Made by a program: the position numbers and the translations under genes. The notes beneath the pieces are model-generated. The model was not told the DNA's origin. It worked only from the letters and a program-made list of their open reading frames with translations, and did not search any database. This document shows, in pieces, positions 19,295 to 30,936 of a DNA stretch of 64,000 nt. This DNA comes from DATFVA01 sp963743325 (GTDB taxonomy: Bacteria; Bacteroidota; Ignavibacteria; Ignavibacteriales; Ignavibacteriaceae). Within the stretch, counting starts at the first letter, position 1; every line of letters begins with the position of its first letter. The stretch lies in assembly GCA_963743325.1 (NCBI GenBank), contig CAVUOZ010000011.1, forward strand, positions 186,001 to 250,000. Reading direction: 5' to 3'.

Positions 19295-20124
19295 AAAACG
19301 TAATTGGCGTTGATCTCGGAGGGACAAATGTACGGGCAGGATTAGTATCAGGATCAAGGCTTATAAAAACGGCAAAATCAACTCTGGGATCAGCCAAAAG
19401 CAGGAAAAAAGTTCTTGGGATGGTATATAATGTTATTGAACAGGTAATTGATAAAAACACAGCGGCTATTGGTGTCGGCGTTCCCAGTATTGTTGATACC
19501 AAAAAGGGAATTGTTTACGACGTTGTTAACATCCCTTCCTGGAAAAGAGTACCGTTAAAAAAACTGCTTGAAGAAAGATACAGCTTACCTGTAGAAATCA
19601 ATAACGACGCAAACTGTTTCGTAATGGGGGAAAAATGTTTTGGTAAAGGCAGACGTGCAAAAAACCTTGTTGGATTAATTATCGGTACCGGTCTGGGTGC
19701 AGGTATAATAATTAATGACAAACTTTATGAAGGATACAATTGCGGCGCAGGGGAATTCGGAATGATTCCTTTTAAAGATGATGTTCTTGAGACATATTGC
19801 AGCGGACAATTTTTCCAGAAATTTTATAATGTTTCAGGCAGTGATCTTGACAAAAACAACGATAAGCGGACATTAAAGATATTTACTGAATTCGGGAAGA
19901 ATATGGCTGAAGCTATAAAGATAGTTATATACTCGTATGATCCTGAAATGATAATACTCGGCGGTTCAGTCTCCAAATCTTATCCACTGTTCAAGGAGGC
20001 AATGTTTGAAGGAATTAAAAACTTCGCATATATCCGTACAATAAAAAACCTAAAATTATATGCAACACGTTTGAAATATCCCGGAGTACTTGGCGCTGCA
20101 GGGCTGGTTTATTTGAAAGAATGA
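19291..20124 (+). CDS. ROK-family sugar kinase lacking the zinc motif
   Basis: A 277-residue protein with the ATP-binding motif GVDLGGTNVRAG, the catalytic-loop segment EINNDANCFVMGE and GLIIGTGLGAGIII, as in glucokinase / N-acetylglucosamine kinase. After GAGEFGMIPFKDD the family normally has a zinc-binding CxCGxxGCxE motif; here only YCSGQF is found and the usual Glu-x-Gly-His is EFGM. The kinase is thus a shortened ROK without structural zinc, either a divergent enzyme or one of altered substrate range. Translational coupling to the MFS gene links it to an imported sugar. Confidence 0.85.
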   Translation: MKNVIGVDLGGTNVRAGLVSGSRLIKTAKSTLGSAKSRKKVLGMVYNVIEQVIDKNTAAIGVGVPSIVDTKKGIVYDVVNIPSWKRVPLKKLLEERYSLPVEINNDANCFVMGEKCFGKGRRAKNLVGLIIGTGLGAGIIINDKLYEGYNCGAGEFGMIPFKDDVLETYCSGQFFQKFYNVSGSDLDKNNDKRTLKIFTEFGKNMAEAIKIVIYSYDPEMIILGGSVSKSYPLFKEAMFEGIKNFAYIRTIKNLKLYATRLKYPGVLGAAGLVYLKE

Positions 20125-20582
20125 TTTCCGGTATAAATCTGTTGTTTAACGTTACAGATTTTGCTGAAAAATTTTAAGTATAATGTGTAGACGTACAGTT
20201 CCCGGTTTGATTTCGACAATTGCTGGGGTGGTGAACTTACTTCATAAAATGGATTCAATTGTTTTTTATTCCCAATAGTAAATGAATATTTTATAAACAA
20301 AAAAATATTTTACAAACCCGAATTTCAATAGGGAATCAAAATTATTAAAAATGAGTTCGAGGTAAATCTTAGAATTGACAGAGGGACGGCCTCAACAGGA
20401 CGTTCTTTACTCCAGATTAAGTCATAAATAAAAAATCCCCGCTCTATTCGATGGGGATTTTTTATTTTATGCTCCGCAAAATTAAGTCACTTCAAACCTT
20501 CTTTTCTCACAATAATGAGCTATTCATATATCAACATTGTATTAAAAAGTTGGCCGGGAGATAATTCCTAGTCCAGGCATTA
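20125..20582. other. convergent intergenic region
   Basis: Between the kinase and the minus-strand LamG gene. It holds the terminator at 20430-20466 and otherwise AT-rich DNA with no gene. TTGGCCGGGAG at 20551 resembles a sequence just after the cargo gene ending at 13842 (GCCGGCCGGGAG), possibly a shared short 3' element. Confidence 0.5.
20430..20466. terminator. bidirectional rho-independent terminator
   Basis: AAAAATCCCC and GGGGATTTTT form a perfect 10-bp stem round a 12-base loop, with T-runs on both strands. It serves the converging operons ending at 20124 and 20583. Confidence 0.85.
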
Positions 20583-22430
20583 TTACTTCAACAAAATCAT
20601 CTTCTTCGTTTCAACAAAATTGCCAGCTTTTAATCTATACAAGTACATTCCACTTGAAAGTCTGGAAGCATTAAAATTAACTTCATAACTTCCAACTGGT
20701 TTTTCTTCATTTACTAATGTTGCTACTTCTTTTCCAAGAACATCATATACTTTTAAAGAAACTATTCCAGCAGTTGAAATTTGATAATTTATTTTTGTAG
20801 ATGGATTAAACGGATTCGGATAATTCTGCGATAGATTAAATTGTTCAGGAATATTTTCTCCCCGGGAGTCTTCAATTCCTGTAGTTACCGATATATTATA
20901 TTTATCAGCCAGATAATTTTCCACTGCTAATCTTTCAGATTCAGAAAGAACTGTATCATAAACAACAACTTCTGCAATATCACCTTTGAATATCAGATGG
21001 CCGGCCGGAACATTATCAGCACCTCCTATACCATCACTACCATCCGTCCTACCAAGCGTTGTAGATAAGGGAAGATTGGAAGTACCTTCTGGTGTAATCA
21101 CTGCATCCACTCCATTCGAACGAAGGGTGGTACTCCACATATTTTGGTTTGTTACAACACTAAGGACTTTCCATTGATCATATGCAGCAATATTTGATGC
21201 TTCTGCCTGAACCCAGCTTTCCTCACCTATAAATGGATCAATGATATCAGGGGAGTTATTTGAGAAGAAATTCCTCATTGAGAGTCCGTACTCACTAAGA
21301 ACAATAGGATAATACGGCAATGGGTCAGAGTTTGGATTGCCAACTAAACCAGAATCTATCTTAAAGACTACAAAGAGACTTATCCGTGACATTGTTGTTG
21401 AACCTGTTAATGACAAATGATCATCTATGCCGTCAAAGTGCAGTACGGGTTCACTATTCAGGGCGCCAGCTAAAAACTGTGGCTGCCGTGATTCATTGCT
21501 TTGAACGGCATCATTTCCGTTGCCGCTCTGGTCGTGCCACGTGTTCACCGTCCCATTTAGCGTGTCTACGCCTTCATCAGCTTTTAGCCAGAGTTGAAGA
21601 CCGTCGGTAGGTATAGATATTTTATATTTATCAGCGAGATAATTTTCCACAGCTAATCTGTCAGATTCAGAAAGAACTGTATCATAGACAACGACCTCTG
21701 CAATATCACCTTTGAATATTAGTTGGCCGTGCGGGACATTATCAGCTCCTCCCAGACCTGTATAACCCTCTGGTACACCAAGTGGCACAGATAAGGGAGT
21801 GTTGGAGGTACCTTCTGGTGTGATCACTGCGTCCACTCCATTCGAACGAACGGTAGTATTCCACATAGTTTGGTCTGTGACAACACTAAGGACTTTCCAT
21901 TGATCATATGCAGCAATATTTGGCGATTCTGCCTGAACATAGCTTTCCTCGCCTACAAATGGATCAATGATATTAGGGGAGTTCTCTGAGAACCAATTCC
22001 TCATTGAAAGTCCATACCCTTTTCCAGTAATATCAAAAGTTCCAAATGTAATAGGATAATATGGTTGTGGGTTAGAGGTCGGATTACCGACTAAACCAGA
22101 ATCAATCTTAAAGACTAAAAAAAGACTTATCCGTGACATCGTTGTTGAACCTGTTAATGCCAACCGATCATCTGTGCCGTCAAAGTGTATTACGGGTATT
22201 CCATTCAGGGCGCCAGCCAAAAACTGTGGCTGCCGTGATTCATTGCTTTGAACGGCATCATTTCCGTTGCCGCTCTGGTCGTGCCAGGTGCTCACCTTCC
22301 CATTGAGTGTATCGACACCTTCATCAGCTTTCAGCCACAATAGAAGGTTGGATGCAGGTATTTGTGCCATCGTTGTAAACGAGAGAAATACAACCAAAAA
22401 GAAAATGAAAAAAATAGTGTAGTTTTTCAT
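20583..22430 (-). CDS. tandem LamG-like protein with T9SS sorting domain
   Basis: A 615-residue exported protein from ATG 22430 (MKNYTIFFIFFLVVFLSFTT), with CCGGAG upstream; an earlier ATG at 22469 is unlikely. It consists of two nearly identical concanavalin A-like (LamG_3) domains, about residues 25-255 and 256-495, each opening LWLKADEGVDTLNG and containing WHDQSGNGNDAVQS and HFDG.DD. A type A T9SS sorting domain (FNLSQNYPNPFNPSTKINYQ ... GMYLYRLKAGNF ... MILLK) follows. The fold usually binds glycans. The duplicated halves are also alike at DNA level, which implies recent duplication or gene conversion. Confidence 0.9.
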   Translation of the reverse strand: MKNYTIFFIFFLVVFLSFTTMAQIPASNLLLWLKADEGVDTLNGKVSTWHDQSGNGNDAVQSNESRQPQFLAGALNGIPVIHFDGTDDRLALTGSTTMSRISLFLVFKIDSGLVGNPTSNPQPYYPITFGTFDITGKGYGLSMRNWFSENSPNIIDPFVGEESYVQAESPNIAAYDQWKVLSVVTDQTMWNTTVRSNGVDAVITPEGTSNTPLSVPLGVPEGYTGLGGADNVPHGQLIFKGDIAEVVVYDTVLSESDRLAVENYLADKYKISIPTDGLQLWLKADEGVDTLNGTVNTWHDQSGNGNDAVQSNESRQPQFLAGALNSEPVLHFDGIDDHLSLTGSTTMSRISLFVVFKIDSGLVGNPNSDPLPYYPIVLSEYGLSMRNFFSNNSPDIIDPFIGEESWVQAEASNIAAYDQWKVLSVVTNQNMWSTTLRSNGVDAVITPEGTSNLPLSTTLGRTDGSDGIGGADNVPAGHLIFKGDIAEVVVYDTVLSESERLAVENYLADKYNISVTTGIEDSRGENIPEQFNLSQNYPNPFNPSTKINYQISTAGIVSLKVYDVLGKEVATLVNEEKPVGSYEVNFNASRLSSGMYLYRLKAGNFVETKKMILLK

Positions 22431-22649
22431 AAAAACTCCGGTTATTAAAAAATGTGATTTTGCCTGCAAATAAACTAAATAGGAAGGGCGACTACATAGC
22501 AGTATTGTTCCTACTTATTCTACTATTGTTTCAAAAAAGATAAAAATAGGATTATTTTGAGTTTTTATGAACCGAAGGACATGAAAACGAAAGGAAATTG
22601 AGTCACACTTGAATAAGTTCTATGTGATAAAAAGATTCCGGATTTTACC

Positions 22650-25600
22650 TCATTTGTTCACCTCACGGGGAGGGTATCCGAATTCTTCTTTGAAACACCT
22701 TGTAAAATAGGTCGGACTTGAAAAACCAAGTGAATAAGCTATCTCTGAAATATTTCCTAGTTGGTTTTCTATCATTTTCTTTGCTTTAGCTAACTTTACT
22801 GATCTGATATAGATACTTGCCGACTTGCCGGTTAATGCTTTCAGTTTCCTGTGCAACTGAGTCCGGCTCATTGCAACCTCACTGCAAAATTCTTCAATAT
22901 CAAATTCTTCCTCAGAGATATGTTGTTCAATTATTTCTCCGACCCGAAGCATAAATTTTTCATCAATGCTGTTTATCTTCTGTCCCTTTACTTCTATCCG
23001 GTTTCCGATCTTACTAAACTTCTCCTGGAGCTTTTTCCTGATGCTTATCAGATTTTTTATTCTTACTTTAAGTTCTTTTATGTCAAAAGGTTTAGTGAGA
23101 TAATCATCGGCACCTGTTTCTAATCCCTCTAATTTATTTCCCTGCCCGGCTTTTGCAGTTAATAAGATAATGGGTATATGACTGGTCTTTTCATCATTCT
23201 TAAGAATTTTAACTAATTCATTCCCATCCATCTTTGGCATCATCATATCACTTATAATAAGATCAGGAATTATTTTTTCTGCTTTTCTAACTCCCTGTTC
23301 TCCATTCACTGCCTCTTCAATTAAATAGCCATCGAGAGATTCTCTGATATACTGCCTCATATCATAATTATCTTCTACAACAAGGATAATATTTTTTTCT
23401 TCAAATTCCCCGTTTTTATTCACTGCATTTATATTTTCTGATCCACCGGCTTTTGAATTTGAATGATTTTCCTCATCAACCAGTACTTTTGGCATCACTT
23501 CTTCCATATTAGTTTCTTTTAGAATCTCTTCATCTTTCAAATGATTTCTGCCAATCGGAAATTCCAGAGTGAATTCTGTCCAACTGCCTTTTTCACTTTC
23601 AACTTTAATATTGCCATGATGCAGTTCTACCAATTCTTTTGTCAAAGCTAAACCAATTCCGGTTCCCTCATATTCTCTTGTACGTGAACTGTCTACCTGG
23701 TAAAACCTGTCGAAAAGTTTAGGTAATTCTTCTTGTGCTATTCCAATTCCCGTATCCCGGATTTTTATTTCTACCAAATTTTGTCGAGGTACATTTACAG
23801 ACACAATAATCCTACCTTCCTCAGATGTAAACTTGAGTGAATTGGATATAATATTCGTCAGTATCTTCATCATCTTTTCTTTATCAAAGTATAGTTCAAT
23901 AAAATCTTTTTCCGGAAGTAATTTAAGAGTAATATCCTTTGATTCCGCCAATGATTCAAATGATAGAGCAACTCCTTTTACAAATGAAACAATATTCCCC
24001 TTTGAAGCTTCGAGCTTTAATTTACCAGCTTCTAATCTTGAGAGATCCAGCAATTGATTAATTAATTGTAACAATCGTCTTGAGTTTCTTTTGATGATAT
24101 TTAGCATCTTTAATGATATCATCAGATGTGTTTGAAATAATTTTTTCTGCAGGACCAAGTATTAAAGTGAGCGGTGTTCTAAATTCGTGTGAAATATTTG
24201 CAAAGAACCTGGATTTTATTTTTTCTGTTTCTTCTTTTTCATTCAATACAGCCTTATCAACTTTAACCTGGTTTTTATAGGATATTCTGTTCATCTCATA
24301 ACGTCTTAAACCATACAGAGCAAAAATGAAAAAACCGGCATATAACAAATAAGCCCACCAGGTTTTCCAGAATGGCGGTGAAATAATTATTGCAATTGAA
24401 GTTCCTTCTTCATTCCACACACCATCGTTGTTTGATCCTTTAACTCTGAAGATATATTCTCCCGGATCAAGATTTGGATACGAAGCGAATCGGCTTGTAC
24501 CTGAATAAATCCAGTCTTTATCCACTCCTTCCATCTTATAAGCATATTGATTTTTTTCGGTACTAACGTAATTCAATGCAGCAAATTCAAATGAAAGGAA
24601 GTTGTCATTAAAGGATAACTGAATTTTGTTTTGTGCTGGATAAGATTTATCAAATTCTAAAAAATTCGTAATCATAACCGGCGGAATGAAATTGTTTTTC
24701 TGAATTTTATCAGGATGAAAGCCTATCAATTCATTCTTGTTGGCAAAATATATTTTGCCGTCATCTGATTTTACCCCAAACCAATCCATAAAACCATTCT
24801 CCGGCAGTCCGTCCGATGCATCATAATTTTGAAATGTATTTGTCCTGGGATTGAATTTTGAAATACCTTTACGCGTGTTTGACCATAAATTACCATTGTT
24901 ATCCTCCAGAACAGAAAAGAGGGCGTTGCTCGGCAATCCATCTTTTTCAGTAAAGTGAGTGAACGAATCAGTTGAACGATTATATTTATTTAAACCGCCA
25001 TTCGTCCCAATCCAGAGAATTCCATTTCTACCTTCACAGGCATATAGAATATTTTGTCCGCTTATACTTGTTGTATCGTTAGTAACATATATATAAGATT
25101 TAATTGAACCATTTTTCCTGTTGTAGCAATATAAACCGCGACTAAATGTACCAATCCAAACTAAACCGTAAGCATCTTCAAGAATACAGTTGACATTTTC
25201 AGCAGGTATATTTATTCTTATAATTTTTTGCCTGGTAAGATCAACAGAAAAAAATCCATAATCAGACGTTCCAATCCAAATACTTCCGTCGGAAGCTTCA
25301 TAAACCAGATCAGCAAAATATTTAAACTCTTCCCCGGTTGAAGTATAAAATTTTGTAATATGCCCAAGCTTATCTCGTCTGACCAGACCTCCATATGCTT
25401 TTGCAAACCATAAACTTCCTTTTTCATCTTCAAATACAAGCTGATAGTTATTGAAACTGAATGGTGATTGAATTATTTGTCCGGTTTGTGAATCTAATAT
25501 TTTAAGTCCATTCTGTGTATTTATCCAAATCCTGTTATTTCTCCCTTTTATTATACTGCTGATTTTATCCAGCTGATAGTGCACAAAAGCTTTTCCCGGA

Positions 25601-26688
25601 ATGTTCAACTTATTTACTCCTTCATAAGTTGAGATCCACAGCGTTCCTGATCGTTCAAAACATATTGAGGATACGTAATTAGAGCTTAAAGTACCCGGAT
25701 CTTTATCATCATATAAATAGTTAGTTAACTTCTTTGTTTTTTTATCAAATGAATAAAGACCGTGATCCCCACGTGCCAATCCAGAGATGTCCGGATTCAT
25801 CTTCACAAATAGATGAGATTGAATTTCCATCTTCTTTAATATATGGAGTAAAGGTTCCTGTTTTTTGATCGAATGCAACCATGCCCTCACGTGTCCCCAA
25901 CCAAAGAATGCCTGACTTATCTTCAAATATAGTATTTACCCAATAATTAGACCATTCACTTTTATTATTTGGATCATACCAAAAATGTATAAACTTTCCC
26001 GGTCTTTCTATCCAGTTTATCAAGTCCTTTACCTGTACCAAACCAAAGTGATCCTGCTTTATCCTCAAGTATTGCATTTACATTATTGCTGCTGATACTT
26101 CCAGGATTCTTGTCATCATTTCGTAATGCATATAAACTTACCCGAATTTTTATCAAACTTATTTAAACCATCACCAGTTCCAATCCAAAGAATTCCATAT
26201 TTATCTTCGCAAATTGAAATACACGTTATTCTGAATTCAGTTTCCTTATCCAGGTGGTGCGGTTTGTAGTGCGTGAATAACCGATTTTTTTGTCAAACTT
26301 TTCAAGTCCGTTCAATGTTCCTACCCATATATTTCCTTCTTTGTCTTCATATAGTGTCTGAACGAATGCATTATCAATACTTTTCGGATTATCTGTTTCG
26401 TGCTTAAATGCTGTAAAATTGTAACCATCATACTTTTCAATACCACCCCAGGTACCAAACCATAAATATCCATCTCTATCTTGAATTACAGAATAAACAA
26501 TTGGTTCATACATTCCCTGTGCAATTGAAAAATGCTCGAATAGTTATGTTTGAATTTTGTGGATAGATATGAAGGAATGAAACAAAGAAAATAACGATGA
26601 ATAAAAAAAAGAATTGAAAGAAATGCAGTTCTTCCATTGTTCGCCGATAAATGCCAATCATATTTTTATCAATCAACTTAAGAGTCAT
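22650..26688 (-). pseudogene. hybrid two-component system regulator (HTCS), multiply frameshifted
   Basis: About 1340 codons that read as one protein across six shifts (near 26540, 26280, 26135, 26000, 25775 and 24100). Order: membrane/signal segment, Reg_prop propeller repeats (ILEDKAGSLWFGTGKGLDKL, SICEDKYGILWIGT), YYY domain, transmembrane helix (WWAYLLYAGFFIFALYGLRR), HisKA (FFANISHEFRTPLTLILGP), HATPase (DTGIGIAQEE, GTGIGLALTKELVELH), receiver (VVEDNYDMRQ, DLIISDMMMPKMDGNELV, LLTAKAG, KPFD) and AraC-type HTH at the C-terminus. HTCS proteins sense glycan breakdown products in Bacteroidetes and regulate neighbouring utilisation genes, here possibly the uptake operon at 16.7-20.1 kb. All domain motifs are intact; only the frame is broken. 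Confidence 0.85.
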
Positions 26689-26885
26689 AATGAATATATT
26701 TTTTCAACTGGTCATATCCATAAAATTATTGTTTATTCTTGAATTCAAAAGGGAAGATTTTCAGATAGTGTAATTGATCTTGCAAAAATATAATCAGAAA
26801 AAAAATGATATACTAAAGTTAAATAATAAAGCCCCATTCAAAGGTCTAGGTTTAAGTTTAAAAATGAAATGAGGTTTTCATTATC

Positions 26886-27137
26886 TCAGCAACTCAAGTT
26901 TATCATAGTAATTGACCTACGCCTGGAAAAGAGAGACTTAAGTTGCTTTTCTCTCACTAAGGCTTCTCGTCTGGTCGCATATTGCTCTGTACATATGATC
27001 TCCCAGGGTTTGAATTTTTTCGTATATCCTGAGAGTAAACCGTTGTTATGTTCCTATAATCTTCGGTCCAGATCTTCTGTTTGGCCAATATAAATTTTAT
27101 TAAAAGATTTTGAATATAATGCGTAGACGAAAAACAA
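26886..27137 (-). pseudogene. GIY-YIG nuclease, amber stop
   Basis: Minus-strand frame FFVYALYSKSFNKIYIGQ ... TEDLDRRL-stop-EHNNG, then KKFKPWEIICTEQYATRREA and LVREKQLKS, ending at 26888-26886. It is a single-domain GIY-YIG (URI-type, COG2827-like) endonuclease of about 83 codons with one in-frame TAG in the catalytic helix. No ATG; a TTG at 27137 precedes the conserved core. Just upstream on the same strand (27166-27181) is TTCGAGTTTG...GCGGAGCCAAT, a decayed tRNA 3' end like that preceding the intact nuclease genes at 41.6-42.3 kb. Confidence 0.75.
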
Positions 27138-27218
27138 ATTGCCCCTTCAAAATTGGCTCCGCAAACACGATACAAACTCGAAGAAGATTCATCTTATTTT
27201 GCCCATTTTTCTTACAAA

Positions 27219-27493
27219 AATCGCATATGGTAAGCTTAAATTAACCCTGGACAAGGAAAGATTAAAAGATTATTTAAGCTTAAGTACAAAATATGCTACC
27301 AGTTAACAGAAGGATTTTTCCTTAAGGATAGGAAAATTATAAAGTCTAGACCCCGAATTGATTATAATGAATTGTCATATAAGTATGATCAATTAATAAT
27401 AAACGGTACCCTGAAGAACAAAGCGGAACTGGCAAAAAAGTATAATGTGAGTAGAGCCTGGATAACAAAGGTGTTTAAACTTGGCAAAAGGTA
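27219..27493 (+). pseudogene. remnant with helix-turn-helix, recombinase-tail-like
   Basis: A plus-strand frame with one internal stop reads KLKLTLDKERLKDYLSLSTK, then after the stop KIIKSRPRIDYNELSYKYDQ and NKAELAKKYNVSRAWITKVF, stop at 27493. The last part is a clear helix-turn-helix as at the ends of invertases/recombinases or small transcription factors. No intact start. A degraded mobile-element gene is the best reading, with low certainty on the family. Confidence 0.4.
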
Positions 27494-27904
27494 GATATCT
27501 GGAATATAAACAATCTAAAGCAGGGGTTGGGAGATTTATGTATCAATTGGATCAGGTCCAATTGAGAACCACAGGACAGACAGGTTCGATTGAGAACCAG
27601 GGAAACAGCAGAGGTTGAGAGGCAGATTGCTTCAGGCATACGTATTTTTATTCAGCCGGATCAATGTTTTTTAAATTTTGTGAAGAAAAACGTTAAAACA
27701 GCTTACTAAGTTGGTAAATAATTGTTTTCCTGTGATGATCCATCACATTTAATATATTTTACTTGTTTTGTTTGCCTGTGTTCACTAAATTATTTTCAAA
27801 ATAAGTGCGGGATTTAATATGGGTAAACTAATTCAAAGGATTGATCGAGAATTTTCCTCAGATTTAATCTTCAGCTTTTCAAATTATAGTAACAAGGACT
27901 GAAT
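27494..27904. repeat. upstream repeat region of the first tandem cargo gene
   Basis: Contains two short repeats (AGGTCCAATTGAGAACC near 27555, AGGTTCGATTGAGAACC near 27582). From about 27598 it is nearly identical to 31186-31485, including the AAGTGCGGGATTTAATATGG block just before the gene. The duplicated stretch should be the promoter region of both paralogs. Confidence 0.75.
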
Positions 27905-30433
27905 ATGAAAACAGGTTTTACTCTTTTCACTTTTTCATTGTTATTTATATTTCATAGTGTTTCAAATTCACAGATCATACCCCCCGATTCATCCGGAACA
28001 AGGTTAACCCAATACCGTCGCGGCATACAATTATTACAAAACTATCAATCCTATGAACAGAAATACCGGGGTAAAAACCTCAATGAAGAAAAAAGAAGAT
28101 TATTTCCGCTGCAAAGCACAGGAATCTGGACAGAACTGAATCCCAAAGTACCGAGGGTGGATTATATAGGAATTCATTTCGTAAACAAGGATACCGGATG
28201 GGTAGTTGGTGACTTAGGAGCAATTATAAAAACAACAAATGGCGGAGAAGATTGGACAATCGCTGAAACATCTGTTAATAATCTTCTTCTTAAAGTACAT
28301 TCATACAATGGCCAGCTTGTTATAGCGACAGGTTATGACGGAATGATTCTCCGCTCAAGTGATGGGGGTGAAACATTTGAGCAAATAGTAAGCGGCGTAG
28401 GAAGTGGAATAGATTTATGGGGAGTTCAAATGGTGAACGACACTATTGGCTGGGTTTGTGGGTTAAATCAGACTCTCCTTAAAACCAGTGATTCCGGTCT
28501 GACCTGGCAGCCTGTGAGTGCAGGATTAAATGCACACTATTGGGCACTTGATTTTTTAGATGAACAGTATGGAATGATTGCCTGCGGTGGAGGAAAAGTT
28601 TTAAGAACAACCGACGGAGGAAACTCCTAGACACAGATACAGGCAGGCGATACAAGATCACTCTACACAATAGATATAATAGACTCACTTCATATTGCAG
28701 CAGCAGGAGAGTGGGGAAATGATATACAATACGAAGGCGGAAAAAATGTTTACAGCAGTGATGCGGGTGCAACGTGGGTACAGAATCCTGATATACCCAA
28801 TTATACAGATGCTAACAGCATAGAATTTTTAGACACAAATACAGGATATGCAATAATAGCTAACCACGGAATTTTTAAAACAACAGACCGGGGACAAAGC
28901 TGGTTTGGCGTTGGAGGCGGAGGGGAATGGCAGTTGGATTTAACAGAAGATGGGGTAGGATACTCTGGCGGAGATGGACTAAATATATTTAAACGAACTG
29001 ATGGGCTTGAAAACTGGAGTAGATTATTTCTTAATGATAATTTCTCAGATCTGTTTTTTGTAAGCGAGCAGAAGGGATTTGTAATAAGTTATTCAGGATT
29101 ATCTGCACCGAGTGGTTTATACGAAACCACTGACGGTGGTATAAATTGGGAAAGAGTTCCCGGAGCGCCGGATGGGACTGAATTATTATTTCTTGATACT
29201 CTTACAGGGTTTATTGGCAGCAATTTAATTTATAAGACGACTGACCGAGGTGTAAATTGGTATGTACCCAATGGTGGTCAAGGCGGAGCAGGGAAAATAT
29301 TTTTCATAAATGATACAATTGGCTGGGCGATACGAAGTAATGTAATTTATAAAACAACCGATCGTGGTGAAAATTGGTTCACTCAATTTATCGGAACTGA
29401 TAATTTCACGAGTATTTTCTTTATTGATACCTTAAACGGTTGGGCAACCTCAGATTATATCTGGCTTACTACAGATGGAGGTAATAACTGGATACAAAGA
29501 ACTGATATACCAGCTTTTCTCGGAACTGATGTTTATTTTTCCTGCTTGGATACGGGTTGGACAATTAACAACTATTCCTGGCCAGAATTGTATAAAACAA
29601 CGGATAACGGTTTGAATTGGTATATTGTTCCAGAAGTTGAAGGAGCTAGAAAATTTTATACTTTCCCTGATCCAATCCATTGGATTATTAACGGTTTTTC
29701 TAATCGGTTTATTACTACTAATAGTGGAAATAACTGGTTAGAAATAACAGGTGATGTTCCTTCAGGTTTTAACAGTTTTCAAGCACCAACAAATAACTTG
29801 GGATATGCTGTAGGTAATCTTGGGTTAATATTAAGATATGATGATACAATTTATGTCCCGGTCGAATTGCTTTCTTTTTCAGCAAATGCTGAAAATCAAA
29901 ATGTCTATCTAAGATGGAAAACAGCAACTGAAATAAATAACAAAGGATATGAAGTTCAAAGATTAGACTACAAAGGTAAAGTGCCAGTGAACCAGTGGAA
30001 AATTATTGGTTTTATTGAAGGAAATGGAACTTCTGCTTCAGGTTACTTATATACATTTGTAGATAAAAATGTTACATCAGGAAAATATAGTTATAGACTA
30101 AAACAAATAGATTTTAATGCCAACTATCATTATAGCAATGAAATTAAAGTAAATGTAAATGTTCTTATCAAATTTAATCTTGAGCAGAATTACCCCAATC
30201 CCTTTAACCTGGAAACAAATATAAGTTTTACGATTCCGGAAGAGACAAATATTAACCTTAAGATATTCGATATAACAGGGAGTGAAATTAAAGTATTAGT
30301 TAATGAAAAAAAGCAGCCTGGGTATTATACCATAAAACTGAAAGGAGGTGAATTAAATTCAGGTGTATACTTCTACAGGTTAACAACAAGCAGTGGTTTT
30401 ACTGCTATAAAAAAACTAATATTATTAAAATAA
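27905..30433 (+). pseudogene. propeller-type T9SS cargo gene with amber stop
   Basis: ATG 27905 (MKTGFTLFTFSLLFIFHSVS) opens an 842-codon frame interrupted only by TAG at 28628-28630; the frame is then open to 30433. In the paralog at 31486 the same position is TGG (NSW-TQIQAG), so the lesion is a G-to-A nonsense change. Domains: signal peptide, about ten Ycf48/BNR blades (TGWVVGDLGAIIKTTNGGED, WGVQMVNDTIGWVCGLNQTL), linker and sorting domain (FNLEQNYPNPFNLETNISFT ... GVYFYRLTTSSG ... LILLK). Amber suppression or phase-variable conversion with the paralog is possible but there is no direct evidence. Confidence 0.88.
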
Positions 30434-30625
30434 ATAAGAAGGGTCTTTTCTATGAAATACTTACTTACCTTTCTATACTTTTATAGGATTAAAGCCGGTG
30501 AATTTATTAATACGGGCAAGACTTTTGAAGAGGTTCTCAACCGGAGGGTTCTCCACAGGACCTGCCTATCTGTCAGGCAGGTTTTATCCTGTGGAAAATG
30601 CCTGACAACCTCCCAATCCTCAGTT

Positions 30626-30768
30626 AACCGTTTTAACAGTTTATGTTTATCCTGAGTTTTCCAGATAGAGTGAATACGGTTTTTTTATATGAATGTTGAG
30701 ACATATCCCTTTCTTTTTTTTTGCAATTATATGAGTTCTTTCTGAAAATGTAAACCGTTAAAACGGTT
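30626..30768. mobile_element. MITE-like element, copy 1
   Basis: 143 bp bounded by imperfect terminal inverted repeats AACCGTTTTAACAGTTTA and TAAACCGTTAAAACGGTT. The interior (TTATCCTGAGTTTTCCAGAT, GAATGTTGAGACATATCCCT) is nearly identical to copy 2 and has no reading frame. It is a non-autonomous, hairpin-forming element; its transposase is not in the window. Confidence 0.6.
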
Positions 30769-30936
30769 GATAGGATTTTGGGTTTATATATTATTCAATC
30801 GGATAAACCAGCCTGACGGCGGGCAGGTCCGATTGAGAACCACCGGGTGCCAGGTTTGATTGAGTCAGGTTTCGTAGTGGTTCTCTACGGGATTTTATCC
30901 CGTAGAAAAAGGTCAAAAACACTTCCATCCTTTCTT

